NCBI RefSeq assembly: GCF_020497125.1
Contig: NC_059084.1
Span: forward strand, 39,564,399-39,628,398
Length of the DNA: 64,000 nt
Direction of reading: 5' to 3'
DNA from: Mauremys mutica
Lineage: Eukaryota > Chordata > Testudines > Geoemydidae
In this document: piece by piece, positions 1 through 10,965 of the stretch
Layout of the letters: each line of letters opens with the position of its first letter
How positions within the stretch are numbered: the stretch's first letter is position 1
Notes under the pieces: model-generated
What the model saw: only the letters and a program-made list of their open reading frames with translations
Told to the model about the DNA's origin: nothing
Databases searched by the model: none
Position numbers and translations under genes: made by a program

Positions 1-215
1 TCAGATGCCACTAGCAGAAAATTGATTTTCTTTTTTGATGGTTTGGGTCCCATATTTCTGCAGCGGCGTGTTGCTCTTATAAGACTTCTGAAAGCATGCT
101 CCACACCTTGTCCCTCTCGGATTTTGGAGGCACTTCAGATTCTTAAACCTTGGATTGAGTGCTGTAACTATCTTTAGAAATTTTACATTGGTACCCTCTT
201 TGCTTTTTGTCAAAT
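1..215 (-). pseudogene. hAT (ZBED-type) transposase relic
   Basis: The minus strand encodes ALNPRFKNLKCL, close to the DPRFKNLKCL block near the C-terminus of ZBED-type hAT transposases. Just after it the family continuation (PKSERDKVW) is readable only in another frame, so there is a frameshift at about position 125. The rest of the protein is missing or lies outside the window. A host ZBED gene is unlikely because the frame is broken and the surroundings are repeats. The family call is from motif memory; the frame break is seen directly. Confidence 0.6.
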
Positions 216-620
216 CTGCAGTGAAAGTGTTCTTAAAATGGACACCATGTGCTGGGTCATCATCTGAGACTGCTATAATATTAATTAACACATTATTTTT
301 TTAACAAGCGTCATCAGCATGGTAGCCAAAGCATGAAGGGGCATTCAAATGTTTAGAATATCTGGCACATAAATACCTTGCAATGCCGTCTACAAAAGTG
401 CTATGCAAATGCTTATTCTCACTTTCTGGTGACATTGTGACTAAGAAGCCGGCAGCATGTAAACAAACTTGTTTGTCTTAGTGATTGGCTGAATAAGAAG
501 TAGGACACAATTAATTTTTTTGAGTTAATCACATGAGCTAACTGCAATTAAGCGACAGCCATAGTGAAAATGAACAAACAAACAAAAACACCTTGGGGAG
601 AGAGGGGTGATTTTCAAAAG
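216..620. other. Intergenic, no recognised feature
   Basis: AT-rich sequence with short homopolymer runs. No coding frame or repeat of known type was recognised. Confidence 0.5.
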
Positions 621-1124
621 GTGTAGGAGCAGTTTTAATGCAGGAAGAACCGGATCAATAATTCCATCCTGTTGTGTTTCTCAGCAAGAAGCTGTCTGAG
701 AGGGAAAGCCACTGGTCAATCAGCGAAAGAGAATGCTACGCCATTGTGTATGCCCTGGAAAAGCTACGCCCATACGTTTGGGGACAGCGTTTTCAGCTAC
801 AAACCGACCATGCTGCTAAAGTGACTTCATACCGCCAAGGGAAATAACAAAAAACTTCTTCGGTGGAGTTTAGCTCACCAAGATTTTGATTTTGAAATTC
901 AACACATTTCAGGAGCTTCTAACAAAGTAGCTGATACACTCTCCCATGAAAATTTCCCAGAGTTAACTGGTTAGAATTGTCCTTGAAATGTGAAAAACCT
1001 TGTAGTTTTTACATAATTATTAGTATATGTAAAGGTGCCTGTGTTTTATTAATCTGTTTATTCTAAAGTTCTAGGAAAAAATCACAGCCAGTGCGGTCCA
1101 ACACTGTCTGAGATTTGGGGGGCG
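621..1124 (+). pseudogene. Gypsy (Gmr1-like) RNase H fragment
   Basis: The plus strand encodes a block matching the RNase H start of the element at 13.7-17.6 kb: VLMQEEPDQ followed by FHPVVFLSKK, against VLMQEGPDQ and FHPVVFLSKK there. Stops and a frameshift interrupt it. The coding match ends near 975. It is followed by a short untranslated stretch and a polypurine tract (GATTTGGGGGG) that abuts the 3' LTR. RNase H lying last in pol, right before the LTR, fits a Gmr1-type domain order. Everything upstream of RNase H is missing, so this is a 5'-truncated copy. Confidence 0.75.
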
Positions 1125-1893
1125 TGTCATAACCAGATAGTTAAGGGTTAATGCCTCTTTTACCTGTAAAGGGTTAAGAAGTTCACCTAGCCTAGCTGAC
1201 ACCTGACAAGAGGAACCAATGGGGGAACAAGATGTTTCAAAAGGAAGGAGGGAAGTTTCCTTTGTTTAGAGTCAATTTCAGTTTTGGCCGGAGTGGAAAA
1301 GATCAAGGAATCAGCCTCTTATCAGAGTAGTGAGTATTAGAAAAGAAATAAATAGGTTTATGTTTATTTTCTTTTTGTAACTTGTCTTGGCATTAGCAGA
1401 ATAATCAAATTGGGAATTATTTTGTGTACTAAGTTTTGCCCAGGGGAACATCCTCTGTGTTTTGAATCTGTTTTCTGTGAGATCAGCTTGTTTGCTGTCT
1501 CCCAGAGGGTTTTTTTTCTTTTATCTTTCTTTTATTTAATTAAAAGCCTTCTTTTTAAAGAACCTTATTGATTTTTCCTTGTTTTTAGATCCAAGGGGAT
1601 TGGATCTGGACTCACCAGGGATTGGTGGGAGGAGAAGTCGGCGAGGAGTAATTCTTCATTGTGTTAAGATCTAAGGAGTTTGGATCGCTGTTCACTAGGG
1701 AATTGGTGGAGGAGTCTCTCAAGGCTACCCAGGGAGGGGAAGGTTTTGGGGGGGAAGACAGAGTTTTCCAAATGACTCAAATATTTGGATGGTGGCAGCA
1801 TATTGATCTAAGCTGGTAATTAAGCTTAGGGCTTCACATGTAGGTCCTCATATCTGTACTCTAAAGTCCAGAGTGGGGCTGAAACCTATGACA
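1125..1893 (+). repeat. Gypsy 3' LTR (family A)
   Basis: The sequence begins TGTCATAACC and ends CCTATGACA, giving a TGTCA...TGACA inverted terminus. The segment AAGGGTTAATNCCTCTTTTACCTG, read here as two blocks near the start, recurs in the LTR at 12914-13730, and the end block CAGAGTGGGG recurs in the LTRs at 12914 and 39600. A polypurine tract lies just before it. An internal near-repeat of about 48 bp (around 1588-1635 and 1667-1715) is visible inside. Confidence 0.75.
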
Positions 1894-4453
1894 GAGCCAA
1901 ACTGAGGACAGCTGTGAACTTCTGAGGTGAGCAAATCCGCCAGAAAGTGCAGAACCCACCAAGGCAGAGGAGGAAATTTATCACAATATCTTTGGAACAA
2001 TCCAAGGGAATGTTTCTTTGGGCAAGGAGCTGACATCTAAACTCCTCATCAGCTGGATGAAAAGAGGGACCCTGGAAGCCTGGCTAGTGATCACTAGAAA
2101 CCGTCTCAGACTATCTGCAACTATGTCTGGGATGTCCTAAACCTATTGCGTATGTGTGTGTGTGTACTTAAAAATATAATAAATTGTAGTTTTAGATAAG
2201 AGCACACTTGCTTCTGATGATTGATGATTGGTGATCTCCATCACAGATTTGGCTCAGGAGTCCGATCCTGGAACCACAAATCTGCCCACAGTAGGTACAG
2301 ACATTTCATGGCAGGCCAGCTGCCTTCTGGGAAAAAGTTCTTTCTTTTTCCTTCTTTCTCTCTCTCTTTTCAGCTCTGAGGACGAGGTGCTTCCCCTTGA
2401 AGCGGGCCACCGCCTGATGGAGGATATGACACCATTGGGGTCAGTTGGTGGCTTGCTTCTCCCAGCTTGTGATGACACTTGTTTCTATCAATCATTTATC
2501 AGATGGAATTGCTGTGTTCCCATTGATTTATTCCTGACCGCCTGGAGTGAAACAATTAAGTTCTAAAAATCCTGAGTAACAAATTTGGTGATCTGGTTGC
2601 CAGGAGTGGAGGAAAGAAAGGAGATGATTGATAAAATTTGTTTGTTTTTTTGGCATAGAGGAGGAGGACATGGAGCAGGGTTGCAAACTTGTAATTTTAT
2701 GTGTTGTAGTCCCAAACTGATTTGCGGATATGGTCCACTACTGATTCAGGGCTCAAGCTAATAAGCCTGGTCCAGTCAGAAAATATGTCAGAATGAAAAG
2801 GAACATTTGGAAAGTTAGAGATAGTGTTGGAAAACATGCTTGATTGATATTGTACAGAAGCATGGCAATGACTTTTGAAGTTTGGAGCCTTTATCAGACC
2901 TGGAGCATCCTTGCAGCTCTGTAAGCAATGGGAAACCTGGATTAGTGTGGGAATGTGGATGTCAAGTAACAGTTTTAGCTGAGTTGTCAAACAAGTCCCA
3001 GGAGGAGACCCAGGCTGGTCACAGAAAACGTAAGAGACAGAGATCTGTGCTCTCAGAAAGCAAAAGGGAATAGTGGCAGCAATCAGAGGCAGTCATAGCC
3101 TAGGAACCAACCACAACCAACCACAAAATTCTCCAACTCAAACTGTAGACTTTTCTCTATTCACGATCTATACAGTTTTGCTCCCAACCAACAATAGACT
3201 TCTCCCCTTTTAACTCTTAATAAGAATATTGTCCATCCATTGACCATAACATTCTTCCTCCTTCATCAACAAAATCTCTCTATAATTTTTCCTATCAACT
3301 CAGTCATTTCATACTTTCAATCCACCCCTCTGAGGATGGTTTGGAAGAATTGGTAGGCTATGGGACACATTCTGAATTTCAACAGACTAAGACTGTAGCA
3401 TGGAAGACAATTCCACTATCAATGAAACACCACTTGTTTGCTCAGGTGCCTCATCAGATTATTCCAGTTACACTTGGGGGGTGGGGATCTGAATTACTAG
3501 TTGAGAGGAGAGATTCTGTACCATGATGGTTTCAATAAGGCCTAACTTCTGGAGGTGTTACTGCTGTGTAGGAAGCAGTATGGACATTAGTATTTACTGA
3601 AACATACAGCATAACTTTACAACACTCAACTCTTGTGAGGCACATCTGTATTTATGTCTCCCAGAAGCTTGAGTGAGGTCCTACCCACTGTCATTTGAGG
3701 TACCAAATGCAACAGTAAAAGAGACATTTGTTTGAATGACAATTTTACTTTTTAAATAAATGTAATTGAGATGAGTTCAGGACCACTTTGTGGTTACAGT
3801 GCATGAATATTCCACCAGTGCAGACATGAATGTGCAAGGAAACAGTGAAGTTGAAGCAATTGAGATGGGATTTTCAAAGTGGTCCGAAGGAGTTGGTTGC
3901 TGACCTCACACTGAAAATCATGTTTAATTACCATAGGCCCTGCTGAACAGCTCATTCATGCCCTAGAAAACACTTAACCATGTATTCAAGTTTAAGCCTT
4001 CAGTGGGCCTACTCATATGTTTAAAGTTAAGCACTTGCTTAAGTGTTTTTCTGGATCTGTGCCTTAGTTCAAACCATTGAAAGGAGATGAGTTTTAGAGT
4101 CATAATCATGGAGTTTTTGGATAGGAATCTATGGCCATTTAGACCAACTGACGATCTCCCATTCAGTTTTAAAAGGCCTGATTATAATTCTTCAGTGTAT
4201 CCACCTAGGAAGGAGAAACTGAGCATGTTAAAATGTAACCAGTCAAAACAGCTCAAATGTCACACATTGAAAATCAGGATCTGCTTGTAAATGAGCTATA
4301 GAGCAAGAAATATTCAAATACATTATTTGGTGACTAATGCTGAATGAATATTTTAAGAAAATCATGATCTAGACAACGACAGTCATAAAAGAAAAAAGAA
4401 GCACAATAATTTTCATGGATTATTTATCTAACCATGCTCCTGTCTCTAGTACT
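1894..4453. other. Intergenic, no gene recognised
   Basis: A (TG)n run lies near 2152-2165. The short reading frames here have no recognisable domain. Motifs such as TTTTCAAAGTGG (3872) belong to the degenerate repeat discussed in the findings. Confidence 0.5.
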
Positions 4454-4461
4454 GTCTATTG

Positions 4462-4900
4462 CAGAGGTTCCCAAATTATGGGGCAAGGAACCTTTGTTGG
4501 ATCATAACGGGGCACATGTCAACCTACAGGGGGGCAGGAATGGAACGCTAGCCAGACCCACTCCACTCCCAGTTCTGCTTTGGCCCCACCCCAGCTGTGG
4601 TCCCTTCTCCTGGACCCATGTCCATCCCACCCCCAGCCTCAGCCCCCGACCATGGCCTAGCCACAGCTCTGCATTTGGCCCTGGCCCTGATCCGGCTCCC
4701 AGCCTCAGCCCCTGGCCACAGCTCTGTTCCAGGTCCTGCTCCTGGCCCCAGACTTGCCCCCCTCTGTGGCCCCAGCCTTAATCCCCTGGCCCATTTCCTC
4801 ATCAACCCCTCCCCCAGGAGAGGCAGCCCTGCTCCTGGCCCCAGCTTCTGGAGAGAGGGGTAAGAGGCGGGTGCGCCCCTGAAAACTTTGGGGACCACTG
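4462..4900. mobile_element. Non-autonomous hAT element (MITE) with 8-bp TSD
   Basis: The left end is CAGAGGTTCCCAAATTA and the right end is CTTTGGGGACCACTG. These are inverted repeats of the hAT type (CAG...CTG). The flanks GTCTATTG (4454-4461) and GACTATTG (4901-4908) agree at 7 of 8 bases, as expected for a hAT target duplication. The interior is GC-rich, with many CCCAGCC and GGCCCTGG blocks. It has no transposase, so it must have been moved by a related autonomous element. Confidence 0.88.
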
Positions 4901-4908
4901 GACTATTG

Positions 4909-6159
4909 AATATGTAATGTAAACAACTGTATATTCAAATAATAATGCCAAACTGAACAGGGAACTTCCACCTCTAAGCAGAGTGTCCAAATCACTGGCT
5001 GCTGGGTACTCTGATGTTGGTCCCTCAGTCTCTTCTCTTGAAGCTGTTCCATTGTGGGCAAACAATTAAAGAGACATTGGAGTATGGCCATGGGTTTCCC
5101 ACTCTCTAGAAGAGGGCTCTAAAAACCAGACAACATAGTCCTTCGATCTGTCACTCTCTGTCTACTCCAATGATTGTTTTTAAATATTTATCAACAGTAG
5201 AACAGCTTCAACAAGAGAGACTGACCATAGCGATAAATAAATAAATAAACAGTAGCCAAATCCTGTAATTCAAGGCACCTTTAGACACATTTGGATCCTT
5301 ATGTGGATGAAAGGCCATTAGCCAAATCCATCTGTCTTTGAAGGGAATGGCTAAATCCCAGTGGTCGTTGTTACAGGGCTACCTGAACCTCTGACCCTTC
5401 TCTGGTCTCTCTGACTTCACCCATAAGGTCTTGGCCTTGTGCCTGCCCATCTCCTAGGCCTGAGTCATATGATTCGTCCCCTCTTAAATTTGTCCCAGGC
5501 AACATCCCCCTGTGCACTAATTGTGATTTCCCAGCAGATCAGACTGCCTTGGTCCATGCAGCTCTTCTGTCAGGAGCTCTGACCTGCAGTACGTAGAGTG
5601 ACCAGACACCCTGCTCCAAATAAAATCTGATTTATTTACCACAGTAAGAACAAAGCAGAACATCAGAGAAAAGATTACATAGAAACCCCACATCTGCCTC
5701 ACCAAAAAGTTCAATGGGATAAAATATTGTTCTCATTATTCAGGCTCAGATTGTCTTTAGGAAACATGGCAAAACTTTTCTGCTCAAACAAGTGTTTCCC
5801 TCATATCAAGAACAAGAATGATATTCATTTATATAAAAATAGTAAAAAGATGTTTATCCAAGGCTCTAGGTGCCTGAAAATATCACTAATAACACAGTAA
5901 AATTTTGAAAACTTTTAAAATAATAATTTCTACAGAATTTCAGCCATCCACACTCCTAGAGAATCTCTTTTCCACCCTCCATAATTGTTAGAAGTAAAGC
6001 TTCATCTTTGACAGAGAACCCAATTAAAGAGGTGATCACATTGACACCTCCAAAAGATGACAATAAGATGCCACCATCTAATCAAATGTATCCGACCCTC
6101 CCAAATTCCTTCCCCCCAAAATCTACAACAAATCAACTAGTCAATGAAAAAAACAACAA
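4909..6159. other. Intergenic, no gene recognised
   Basis: Contains short (AAAT)n runs near 5237-5251. No domain-bearing frame was found. Confidence 0.5.
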
Positions 6160-6625
6160 CAAAGAGAAAGAAAATCAAACAAACAAATAAAGCCTCTCAG
6201 ACCCCAAGTAGATGTTTTATCCCAAAATAGGAGAAGAGACAGAAAGTCCCTGAATTCCAGTGTGGACTTAATTCTGGCTACTGATTTTGTGGGTAATATG
6301 CTTAGATAGTGTGGTGATGATGGCCATGTAGATCCTTACATTAGAAAGATAGATTGTGATTTTATTTCTGCTGGGGTAAACACATGAAACAAAGAAATAA
6401 ATCAACCAACCAACCAGTACAAAAAAACATGAAACAGAGACAATCCAGCAAACAAAACCTTTCAGATTTCAATCAAAAATATTACCCCTAAAAAGAAGAG
6501 ACACAGCGTCCACGAAGTCCATCAGGGGCTTAGCTATGGCTTCATATTTTATATTCAAAGTGCTTGGATAGTGTGGTGACTGTGGCAGTACAAATCCCTA
6601 AGATAGATAGATTCTGATATTTTTT
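6160..6625. repeat. Diverged tandem duplication, period about 262 bp
   Basis: Two consecutive blocks (about 6160-6360 and 6420-6625) share an ordered series of words: AAACAAA, CTCTCAGA/CTTTCAGA, GAAGAGACA, TTGGATAGTGTGGTGA or its variant, and AGATAGATTNTGAT. The word GAAGAGAC falls at 6233 and 6495. The block lies downstream of the OR gene on the minus strand. Its origin is unknown. Confidence 0.6.
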
Positions 6626-6760
6626 CATTCTTGTGGAATTCAATTGACTTCAGTCGAGTAAGTGTGGATTTTTACTACTGCATAAACAGACTGCACGCGA
6701 TGGCAACAGTGTTGTCATCAGTTGATTATATTTATAAAGAAACGTCGGATAAAACCACAG

Positions 6761-7717
6761 TCAAGGGAGACAGATAGTACTCTTATTATTGGTGAATAAC
6801 CTCCACCCAGTCAGCTTCCTAATTGCATCTTTGATCTTCTTATTCCTCATGCTGTAGATAATCGGATTCATCACTGGAGGCACCATGGAATAGAGAACAG
6901 CCACCAAGATATCCAACCCTGTTTTTGAGCTGGAGGTGGGCTTCAGATAGGCAAAGGAGGAAAAGGAAAGAAACATGGAAATGACAATGAGGTGAGGAAG
7001 GCAGGTGGAGAAGGCTTTATGCCGGCCCTGCTCAGAGGGGATTCTCAGCACTGTTTTGAAGATCTGAACATACGACGCAATTACAAAAACAAAGCAACCT
7101 AGGGCTACACATGCACCAAATGCAATAACCCCAAATTCATTGAGGTATGAGTCAGAGCAGATGAGCTTGAGTAACTGAGGGATTTCACAAAAGAACTGGT
7201 CCACCACATTGTCTCCACAAAAATTTAATGCAAATGTGTTCCCAGTGTGTAGTGCGGAGTAGAGAAGACCACTCATCCAGGCACTTGCAGCCATTTGGAC
7301 ACAAGCTCTCCTGTTCATCACTCTCTCATAGTGCAGAGGTTGGCAGATGGCGATGTATCGGTCGTACGCCATGATGGTCAGTAAGGCAAGATCTGATGAA
7401 AGTAGGAACATGAAGAGAAAGACTTGGACAATGCATCCAGAATAGGAAATCAACCTGGTGTTGCTTAGGGAATTAGCCATGGATTTGGGGACAGTGACAG
7501 AGATGGAGCCGAGGTCTAGGATGGACAAATTCATCAGGAAGAAGTACATGGGAGTATGAAGGTGGTGGTCAAGGGCTACAACAGTGATGATGAGAAGATT
7601 ACCAACCAGGGCTGCCAGGTAAACCACTAGAAATAGAACAAAGTGCAAAATCTGCAGCTCCCAAATGTCAGAGAATCCCAGAAGAAGGAACTCAGTTACA
7701 GTGGTTCGGTTGGACAT
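6761..7717 (-). CDS. Olfactory receptor, OR14-like
   Basis: Encodes an intact 318-residue seven-transmembrane odorant receptor of the rhodopsin class, expected in the ciliary membrane of olfactory neurons and coupled to G-olf. An N-glycosylation site is at N3. The GN motif of TM1 is at 39-40, LHTPMYFF at 53-60, the TM3 cysteine at 95, MAYDRYIAIC at 116-125, KAFSTC at 234-239, and NPIIY at 284-288. Cysteines at 167, 177 and 187 form the second loop set. The TM6-TM7 text (FSSFAYLKP) resembles the OR14 family. A longer frame starts at 7768, but the second Met at 7717 gives the usual OR start (MSNRTTVTEF) and length. No stop or frameshift is present. The nearest neighbours are transposon debris. 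Family 14 is inferred from sequence style. Confidence 0.93.
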   Translation of the reverse strand: MSNRTTVTEFLLLGFSDIWELQILHFVLFLVVYLAALVGNLLIITVVALDHHLHTPMYFFLMNLSILDLGSISVTVPKSMANSLSNTRLISYSGCIVQVFLFMFLLSSDLALLTIMAYDRYIAICQPLHYERVMNRRACVQMAASAWMSGLLYSALHTGNTFALNFCGDNVVDQFFCEIPQLLKLICSDSYLNEFGVIAFGACVALGCFVFVIASYVQIFKTVLRIPSEQGRHKAFSTCLPHLIVISMFLSFSSFAYLKPTSSSKTGLDILVAVLYSMVPPVMNPIIYSMRNKKIKDAIRKLTGWRLFTNNKSTICLP

Positions 7718-7779
7718 TTTCTTTCTCAGTAAATTGGGTGATGGCTGTGGAGGGAAGGAGAAGGGCATTAGGGCAGGAT

Positions 7780-8540
7780 TAGAGTGTCAGAGGATTGACC
7801 CTGACTTCCCTTTTTATAATATCTCATAATGTGAATGTCAAAGGAGCATAGAATGTGTCACTTCCATTCACTGTGGATGGTGAGTGCCCCTCACCACAGA
7901 GATTCAGAGCACTAATTAGGAGGTTGTCACATGAATGGAAAGTGGCATAGCTCCCTTAAAGTCAATGGGGTTGCATTAGTTTACACCATTAGAGGTTCCT
8001 GCTGGGGGTGCAGGCTCTGGGGTAGGGCTGGGGATGTGAGGTTTGGGGTGCAGGAGGTTGCTCCAGGCTGGAACTGAGGGATTTGGAGAGTGGGAGGGGG
8101 ATTAGGGCTGGTGCACAGAGTTGGGGCATGGGGAGAGGCTCAGGAGTGCAGACTCTAAGTGGCACTTACCTCAAGTGGCTCCCGGAAACAGTGGCATGTC
8201 CCTTCCCCGGTTCCTATGCAGAGGCACGGCCAGGTGTCTCTGAACACTGCCCCATCCCAGGCACCGCCCCTGCAGCTCCCATTGGAGCACTGGGGGTGGG
8301 CATCAGAGTGTGTAGGAGCCGGAGCAGCACCATGCCATGGCTTCCAGGTGCCGCGTGGTGTGGCTCCTCACCCAGCACCCCGGCCGGAGTACCAGAGCAG
8401 GGCCGAGCCACGTGGTGTGACCCCTGATCCAGTGCCCTGCCTGGAGTGCTGGAGCGGCCCCCGGCTGGAGCACCAGAGTGGGGCTGCGGCAGACTCAGCT
8501 CCCCGGCCATAGTGCCAGAGTGGAGCAAGCCCCAGACCTT
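7780..8540. mobile_element. GC-rich DNA-transposon debris
   Basis: From about 8003 the sequence is a run of GGGGTGCAGG, GGCTCTGGGG and CTCAAGTGGCTCCCGG blocks. CCCATTGG at the far end is typical of a GC-rich, internally palindromic non-autonomous hAT-like element. Reading frames of 104-117 codons exist on both strands, but they are by-products of GC-rich composition. The ends were not located, so the class is inferred. Confidence 0.4.
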
Positions 8541-8559
8541 GCTCCCTAGCAGGAGCTTG

Positions 8560-8882
8560 CCTTTGTCTTAAGGGATGGATGGTCTGTGTTTTATTATGTG
8601 CATGTTCTGTGCATTCCTTTACTATATTTGTGCTTAGCTGGCAGCAGTGTTGTACAATCAATACACTGCTAGAACAGGAGGTGTTCTGATGTCTCTGACC
8701 TAGAGTATGTACCTTCACACCCTACAATGGGTTTGTGCTCTGGTGGCTAACCCAAGCCCCTACCATTTCTACCCCTGATTACTCCATTTGTAGCATCCTA
8801 GCTTGAGCACAGCTAGTGCGTATCTGTCTGCCTAAACTGGGAAGTGTGCTCGCAGTTGCAGTATAGATGTGCCTATACTAAG
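8560..8882. repeat. Possible DNA-transposon end
   Basis: Ends near GTATAGATGTGCC. On the other strand this reads GGCACATCTATAC, like the TIR-type word GTCTACAC found in other elements of the window. The second end was not identified. Confidence 0.3.
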
Positions 8883-9533
8883 CAGTGGTTCTGCAGAAAA
8901 GGACCTGGAGATTACAGTGGATGAGAAGCTGGATATGAGTCAGCAGTGTGCCCTTGTTGCCAAGAAGGCTAACGGTATATTGGGCTGCATTAGTAGGAGC
9001 ATTGCCAGCAGATTGAGGAAAGTGATTATTCTCCTCTATTTGGCACTACTGAGGCCATATCTGGAGAATTGGGCCCCCCACTACAGAAAGGATGTGGACA
9101 AATTGGAGAGACATTGACACATGACTTACGAGGAAAGGCTGAGAGAACTGGGTTTGTTTAGTCTGCAGAAAAGAATATTGAGGGGGGATTTGATAGCAGC
9201 CTTCAACTACCTGAAGGAGGGTTCCAAAGAGACTGGAGCTAGGCTGTTCTCAGTGGTGGCACATGGCAGAACAAGAAGCAATGGTCTCAAGTTGCAGTGG
9301 AGGAGGTCTAGTTTGGATATTAGGAAACACTATTTCACTAGGAGGGTGATAAATCACTGGAATGGGTTCCCTAGGGAGGTGGTGGAACCTGCATCATTAG
9401 AGGTTTTCAAGACCCGGCTTGACAAAGACTTCTCTGGGATGATTTACTTGGTGTTGGTCCTGCTGTGAGCAGGGGATTGGACTAGATGACTTCCTGAGGT
9501 CTCTTCCAACCCTGATCTATGATTCTATGATTA
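8883..9533 (+). mobile_element. CR1 LINE, 5'-truncated 3' end
   Basis: Encodes the C-terminal end of CR1 ORF2 in two frames: EKDLEITVDEKLDMSQQ, then [18 protein letters not shown] and [19 protein letters not shown] stop (TGA at 9116) separates them. The 3' end has the family's CTAGATGACTTCCTGAGGTC block and CTATGATTCTATGATT repeats. The RT palm is absent, as is usual for 5'-truncated LINE copies. It is non-functional. Confidence 0.9.
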
Positions 9534-10680
9534 AAGGCCTTTGCCAGGGTGAAGAAGGAAAACTAAGAACCCCTTTCTGGGGAATAGATTCACGCTGAAA
9601 ATTTTCAATTTACAGCCATTTTTGCTTTAAAATGTTTGTTTCTCAGCAGCCAAAACACAAAAATTTGGGATTTTGGGGACTTCTATTAAAAGTCTGCATT
9701 TTTTGTGATAAAAAAATTCTGACAAGCTCTAGGTATTTGGTTGAATTGATAGCAAAAGTCTTAAAGAGTTCCAAAAATACTCCATATGTATCTACTTAAA
9801 TTTGAGCTGTATAATATCCTAACTCATTTAATTGAAAGAGCAAACTTACTGTGTTGATCTCTGTGGAATTTTTCCCAGCTTGTGATGCATTTGATCCTCC
9901 AGCGCTAGCAATCACTGGCCATTATCTATCAGTCTATCATGCCCCCATCACTACATTATCCACCAGCTCTTTCACAGTCCCTTTCCTGGATTTCCTGAGT
10001 TGCTGGGTCTCTCTGCAGTTCCTAGCAGACAGGGATCCATTCCATAGATAGGTGCTTCCTGCTTCCCTCCTCGGGCAGGCTTGGTTGAGAGGCAAAGGAC
10101 TAAATGGGACGAGGGACTGACACCCCTCCAAACCCTAGAGCTGATCCTGGCTTGCGCAGGCTTCCAACAGTGTCACAGACCAGGATGTCCTTGCTCAGAG
10201 GCTAAATAACAAAACCTGCTCTCCAGGGCAGGGATCTCAGCTCTGATCTCACCTCAGGAGCAAACCCACTGGTCACCATGCCCTATCTGACCATATCTCC
10301 ACAGGGGGGAACAGCACCTGCCATGGATCTCACACAACAGCAGCATCCTTGCAAGGACCCTTGGCTAAAAAGAAGGCAGGGCTGATGCATAGAGAGTTTC
10401 CCAAGGCATTTTCAGAATAAAATATATATTTAAAGCACAAATATGTGACCTACAATAGCTCAAAGCCCAGTGGCATCAGAGCCCCAGCTGGCCTGGAGCA
10501 GCCTGTTCCTTAATTAACTCCACATGATTACCTCTGGGGGAACAGGGAAGTTTTTCTCCTGCACTGCATCAGCAGCTCTTGAGATGCAGTCACTAGAGGA
10601 ACCCACAGCTCAGGCTGCCCTGGCTGTTTGAAGTTGGTCACTAAGAAGCTGCCAGAGACAAGCACTTAAAACTGAGGGCC
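9534..10680. other. Intergenic, no gene recognised
   Basis: The first 190 bases contain AAAATTTTC-type words (see the finding on AT-rich motifs). The rest shows no recognisable feature. Confidence 0.5.
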
Positions 10681-10689
10681 AAGTCCGGA

Positions 10690-10965
10690 GCTGATGTAAA
10701 TTGCTATAGTTCCATTGACTATCAGGGTCGCTAGGCTTTTTTATGCGAACTGGGCAGCTGGACCTTTGATTTCAAAGGAGCTACAGCTGATGTACACAAG
10801 CTTGGGGTCTGAACCTTTGATTTCAATGGAGTTACCTTGATTTACACCAGCTGGGTATCTGACCACATTGACTCTAATGGAGCTATAACAACTCATAAAA
10901 CTGGGGAGCTGGCCCATTGACTTCCATGGAGCTACGGTCAATTTACACCAGCTGTGTGAACTCCT
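10690..10965. repeat. Degenerate tandem array around GGAGCTAC...TTTACACCAGCTG
   Basis: Four imperfect units of roughly 55-65 bp, each built of a CATTGACTTC-like word, GGAGCTA, TTTACACCAGCTG and CTGGGNANCTG. Single units recur near 34650-34735, 42530-42600 and 57625-57660. The family is unidentified. Confidence 0.55.

Noticed and set aside
1790..1806. TGGTGGCAGCA as a primer-binding site ending the LTR at 1125
   Set aside because: Both other family-A LTRs carry this word internally and continue to a TGACA end; here the end is at 1893.
4434..4898. Frames of 88-116 codons on both strands
   Set aside because: They fall inside a GC-rich hAT MITE; Pro/Gly/Ala-rich text from composition, no domain.
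8083..8718. Frames of 104-117 codons on both strands
   Set aside because: GC-rich transposon debris; no motifs and overlapping frames on both strands.
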